This document shows, one piece after another, positions 61,321 through 64,000 of a stretch of 64,000 bases of DNA. The notes below the pieces were generated by a model. The model saw only the letters and a list, made by a program, of their open reading frames with translations, made no database searches and had not been told where the DNA came from. Every line of letters begins with the position of its first letter. The first letter of the stretch is position 1. The stretch spans positions 3,361,502-3,425,501 of the forward strand of contig NW_003314268.1 in assembly GCF_000143415.4 (NCBI RefSeq), given 5' to 3'. The DNA is from Selaginella moellendorffii. Lineage: Eukaryota > Streptophyta > Lycopodiopsida > Selaginellales > Selaginellaceae. A program made the translations under genes and the position numbers.

Positions 61321-61530
61321 TGCTCTACTCATCAAGTTCTCTAAGAGCTTGCTTGATTTGAACTTCTTGGACTTTTGGCTTTGAATCTTCTCCCTCACCA
61401 TATAGTCTTCGTGATTCCCTTTCGTTAGGAGTGAAGTTCTCCAGGTCAAAAACATCACAATAAGAACACAAGAAAGGCAGGATAGTGGCTACATCCATAT
61501 CGTCCAGGTTTGGCAAACTTCTGCGGATGC
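61321..61530 (-). repeat. right arm of near-identical inverted duplication
   Basis: This is the inverted copy of 60790-61018. It keeps the same reading frame on the minus strand to the stop, minus four codons (12 bp) after LCSYC. The preserved frame and near identity imply a recent event or conversion between arms. Confidence 0.8.
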
Positions 61531-62498
61531 AAAGGTCTGAATCTCTAATAATATCTATAATGGATTATTAAGCTAAGATGGACCATTGCCAAAGTCTCAA
61601 CCACTAAAACAAAGAGGAAAACCTTAAGGGAGGCCGAAAAGATCTATAAAACCTGTAAAGCTAAACATATCAAATTAGTTAATTAGTTGCTTACATGAAT
61701 TTGATCCTACGAACTCAAAAGAGAAAAGATAATTAAAGAGAACAAAAGTCACTTAGAACAGGTAGGAATTCAAACTCCTGTGGCAAGTTAGTAATGGCTC
61801 CTTTTGTTATTTTAGACTCTAAGTTGATGAGTCTATCTAGCTATTGTAAATTATAATTTGAATCTTATATTTTATGAACATATTTTTTTTCTAAACACAA
61901 GCTATATATTGAAAATATAGTTTACAATTATAGTTCTAATTTAGAAAATGGGTTAGAAAATGAATAAGTAGCTCTTGATGCATTAGCTCATAACCATTGG
62001 GGATAAAACCAGTTTTAATTGAATATTTTAATATAAAAAACAGATTCACAAAATCAAACACGATTAAGAAAGAAACATAAATATAAATACTAAATAACTA
62101 TTTATAGAGTTTAGGCTTTTATGTTTTTCTTAATTAAGTTAAAAGGAATTTAAGTTTTTGTCAGTTCTAATAATAAGCATCTAAATCTCAACATTCTTCC
62201 ATTTTTTAGTTTTTAGGAAGGATTCTTAGATATTATTGCAGTGAAACTTCTGTATTGAATTCATCATAGTTTTAATTTAAATTTTGTATATAGGTTTTCT
62301 GTGGGAACTAAACCTTAAGCTTGCATTCACAATCCAATCTATATGATAAAGGAATACTTGAATTGGGCTAGCATATTTACCACTCATAACAAACTCAAAG
62401 AAGGTTTCTTTTTATCTAAAGTAACATAGTAACAACTTATGATAACCACATATAGATAATATTAACTACAGAGAGCTAATATATTATAAAATTAATTG
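61531..62498. other. AT-rich repeat DNA
   Basis: No gene is visible. ACCTTAAGCTTGCATTC near 62310 recurs near 9192, evidence of shared dispersed repeats. Confidence 0.4.
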
Positions 62499-62790
62499 TG
62501 TGAGGTGCAAGTATACAACTATGATACTGTATATTAATATTAGTATAGTGGGATTTTGATAGCCATCGGATTGGTTTCAATCTGGACCACTCGCTCCTGT
62601 ATATAAGCTATAGTTTTTGGGCTAATTGATATACACATTTTTTAATTCCATTTCTATATTTTATATACTTATATTGGTGGAGATGATGGGTAGTTTGGCT
62701 TTGATTATCCTTGAGGAGTGTTTAGATTTGGGATTTTGGTTTATATTTAGCTTTTGCATCATTTAGATCTCACTTCCTTATAGCTTTTTT
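62499..62790 (+). repeat. decayed LTR and leader of the 9536 Ty3/gypsy family
   Basis: Bases 62499-62673 match the 175-bp LTR (TGTGAGG...CCACTCGCTCCTGTATATAAG...) with many substitutions. Bases 62674-62790 continue into the element leader (TTGGTGGAGAT, GATTTGGGATTTTGGTTTA). No gag or pol follows, so this is a truncated older copy in the + orientation. Confidence 0.85.
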
Positions 62791-63759
62791 AATTTCTTTT
62801 TTTTCTTTTTTTCTTTTTCCTTTTCATTCATCTTTATAGTAGAGCAGCACCTTGGAAGAGTCTCACTCACAGCTTCTATAAGTTTTATTTTGGACTTAAG
62901 GACTTGCTAACCCCAAGAATGACATCCATGCCACTCAACCATTGCATTTGGTCCAAGTGCTCCACGTGTTTGATCCCATGACCGAGAGGTACCACTGACA
63001 TACCAACCCATTACCTTAAGGCCATGCCCATTCATCTTGGTCACTCCGATGGTCCAACACCACTTACATCATAGTCTTGTCTCTCAAAGATTGGGCCATT
63101 TGTCCATGAGTCACCATCCTAGGTCCACTCTTTAGCATCTTTAAAATGCTTGCAGACATGGGGGAATAGCCTTTCCCAATATCCCTTTTACAGTTCCCAC
63201 TAAATCCCTTTCTCTCCATAGTTGTGTTTGCCAACATTGCCATTAGAATAAGGCCTATAGGCCTAACCACTAAGTCCCACCTCATAGGTACTCTCCCCAC
63301 CTTCCACCTTTGAGTGCTCTAGCCATGGGCTTAGAGCGAGGTTCTATTGAGCCATACTATGTATCCAAGTAGATAGTGCCACCCACACTTGGATTGGGAG
63401 CATCGGCCATTCGAGCTTTTGAGGGAACTAGAGTTGGCTCTTGAACATTTCACCAAGCTACCTTGCTTGTTGGTCTATATTAACTCTAGCCTTGGACTTC
63501 CTAGTGGTTATCCCATCACCCAACATCTGGGTCTAGCCTTCTTGGGCTAAACTGGCCTTTCTTGGCCAAACTAGCTCCACTGAAGTCTTCCCCCTACTAT
63601 ACTTTTGGAGCTCACCAAACCCCCTAGGGTCTGGGAGACGAACACTTTGGGCTTTCACCCTCAAACTCGGACTTGGCCTTGGCCTCGGTTTCGGGGTCTC
63701 GATCTCGGTCCTAGTCCCGGTTTTGGTCTCGGTCTCAATTTTGGGCTCGACGTCAGACT
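62791..63759. repeat. unresolved repeat-derived DNA
   Basis: No gene is supported. A stretch near 63630-63660 (CTTTGGGCTTTCACCC) matches 4795-4820 in reverse complement, linking this region to the spacer of the giant inverted repeat. A Ser/Thr/Pro-biased frame on the minus strand at 63533-63763 is a product of the short TCGGTCTCG-like repeats. Confidence 0.4.
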
Positions 63760-63935
63760 CCATCTCGGGTCCTTCTTAGACTCCATCTCGAACTCCATCT
63801 CGGTCCATCTCGGTCCATCTCAGGCTCCATCTCGGACTCCATCTCGGGTCCATCTCAGACTCCATCTCGGACTCCATCTCGGGTCCATCTCAAACTCCAT
63901 CTCGGACTCCATCTCGGGTCCATCTCAGATTCCAC
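63760..63935 (+). repeat. minisatellite of CTCCATCTCGG-type units
   Basis: Short units of ACTCCATCTCGG and GTCCATCTCAG alternate, forming a higher-order period of about 35 bp that is repeated three times or more between 63820 and 63935. Less regular TCTCGGTC repeats lie upstream from 63680. Confidence 0.8.
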
Positions 63936-64000
63936 CATGTGTCATGTGTTGGTCCTCTTGTGTCTCTTTTCTAGAGACTCTCTTATTGCTTGCTTTATGC

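Overview
This is a stretch of plant nuclear DNA. It most resembles the lycophyte Selaginella. The reasons are compact GC-rich genes, introns that nearly all measure 49-80 nt, several DYW-type PPR genes and relics (the editing-factor class that is expanded in Selaginella), and AT-rich intergenic DNA filled with decayed Ty3/gypsy LTR elements. No database search was possible, so the species is an inference.

Layout. Bases 1-9535 are repeat DNA dominated by a very large inverted repeat, with arms near 375-4440 and 5455-9095 around a 1-kb spacer. Bases 9536-15055 are an almost complete but damaged Ty3/gypsy element with 175-bp LTRs. Bases 15056-17950 are AT-rich repeat relics. The first gene cluster (18053-22430) holds a two-exon membrane-protein gene, a head-to-head EFG1-like rRNA-processing gene, and a convergent alpha/beta-hydrolase gene of the monoacylglycerol lipase/caffeoylshikimate esterase type. 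After a 1.3-kb gap come the spliceosomal helicase BRR2 (23760-30421), an intronless 6-phosphogluconate dehydrogenase (31510-32973, minus) and a zinc-finger/glutamate dehydrogenase fusion (33343-36198, minus). Fragments of a PPR gene and of a DNAAF5-like gene follow.

Bases 38914-40447 encode a conserved-looking protein of unknown function. After 2 kb of AT-rich DNA come three tightly packed genes: ER alpha-mannosidase I (MNS3-like, 42538-45205), PRMT1 (45296-47029) and a DYW-like PPR gene (47140-49962, minus). The last 14 kb are less dense. They contain a diverged third copy of the inverted-repeat family, PPR fragments, a six-exon unknown nuclear-type gene (52237-53732, minus), an SDH2 iron-sulfur subunit gene (57011-57816), a divergent proteasome-beta-like gene (58259-59506, minus), a GT92 fragment, a near-identical 200-bp inverted duplication, an LTR relic and a minisatellite.

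The genes are mostly housekeeping (splicing, rRNA processing, pentose phosphate pathway, N-glycan trimming, protein methylation, complex II) and do not form one pathway. Many share a telo-box-like AGGGTTT/AGGGCTTT motif a few tens of bases upstream of the start codon. The best leads for something new are the GDH fusion, where an Arg replaces the expected catalytic Lys, the proteasome-like Ntn-fold protein with a 130-residue N-terminal extension, and the young hairpin-forming inverted duplication.
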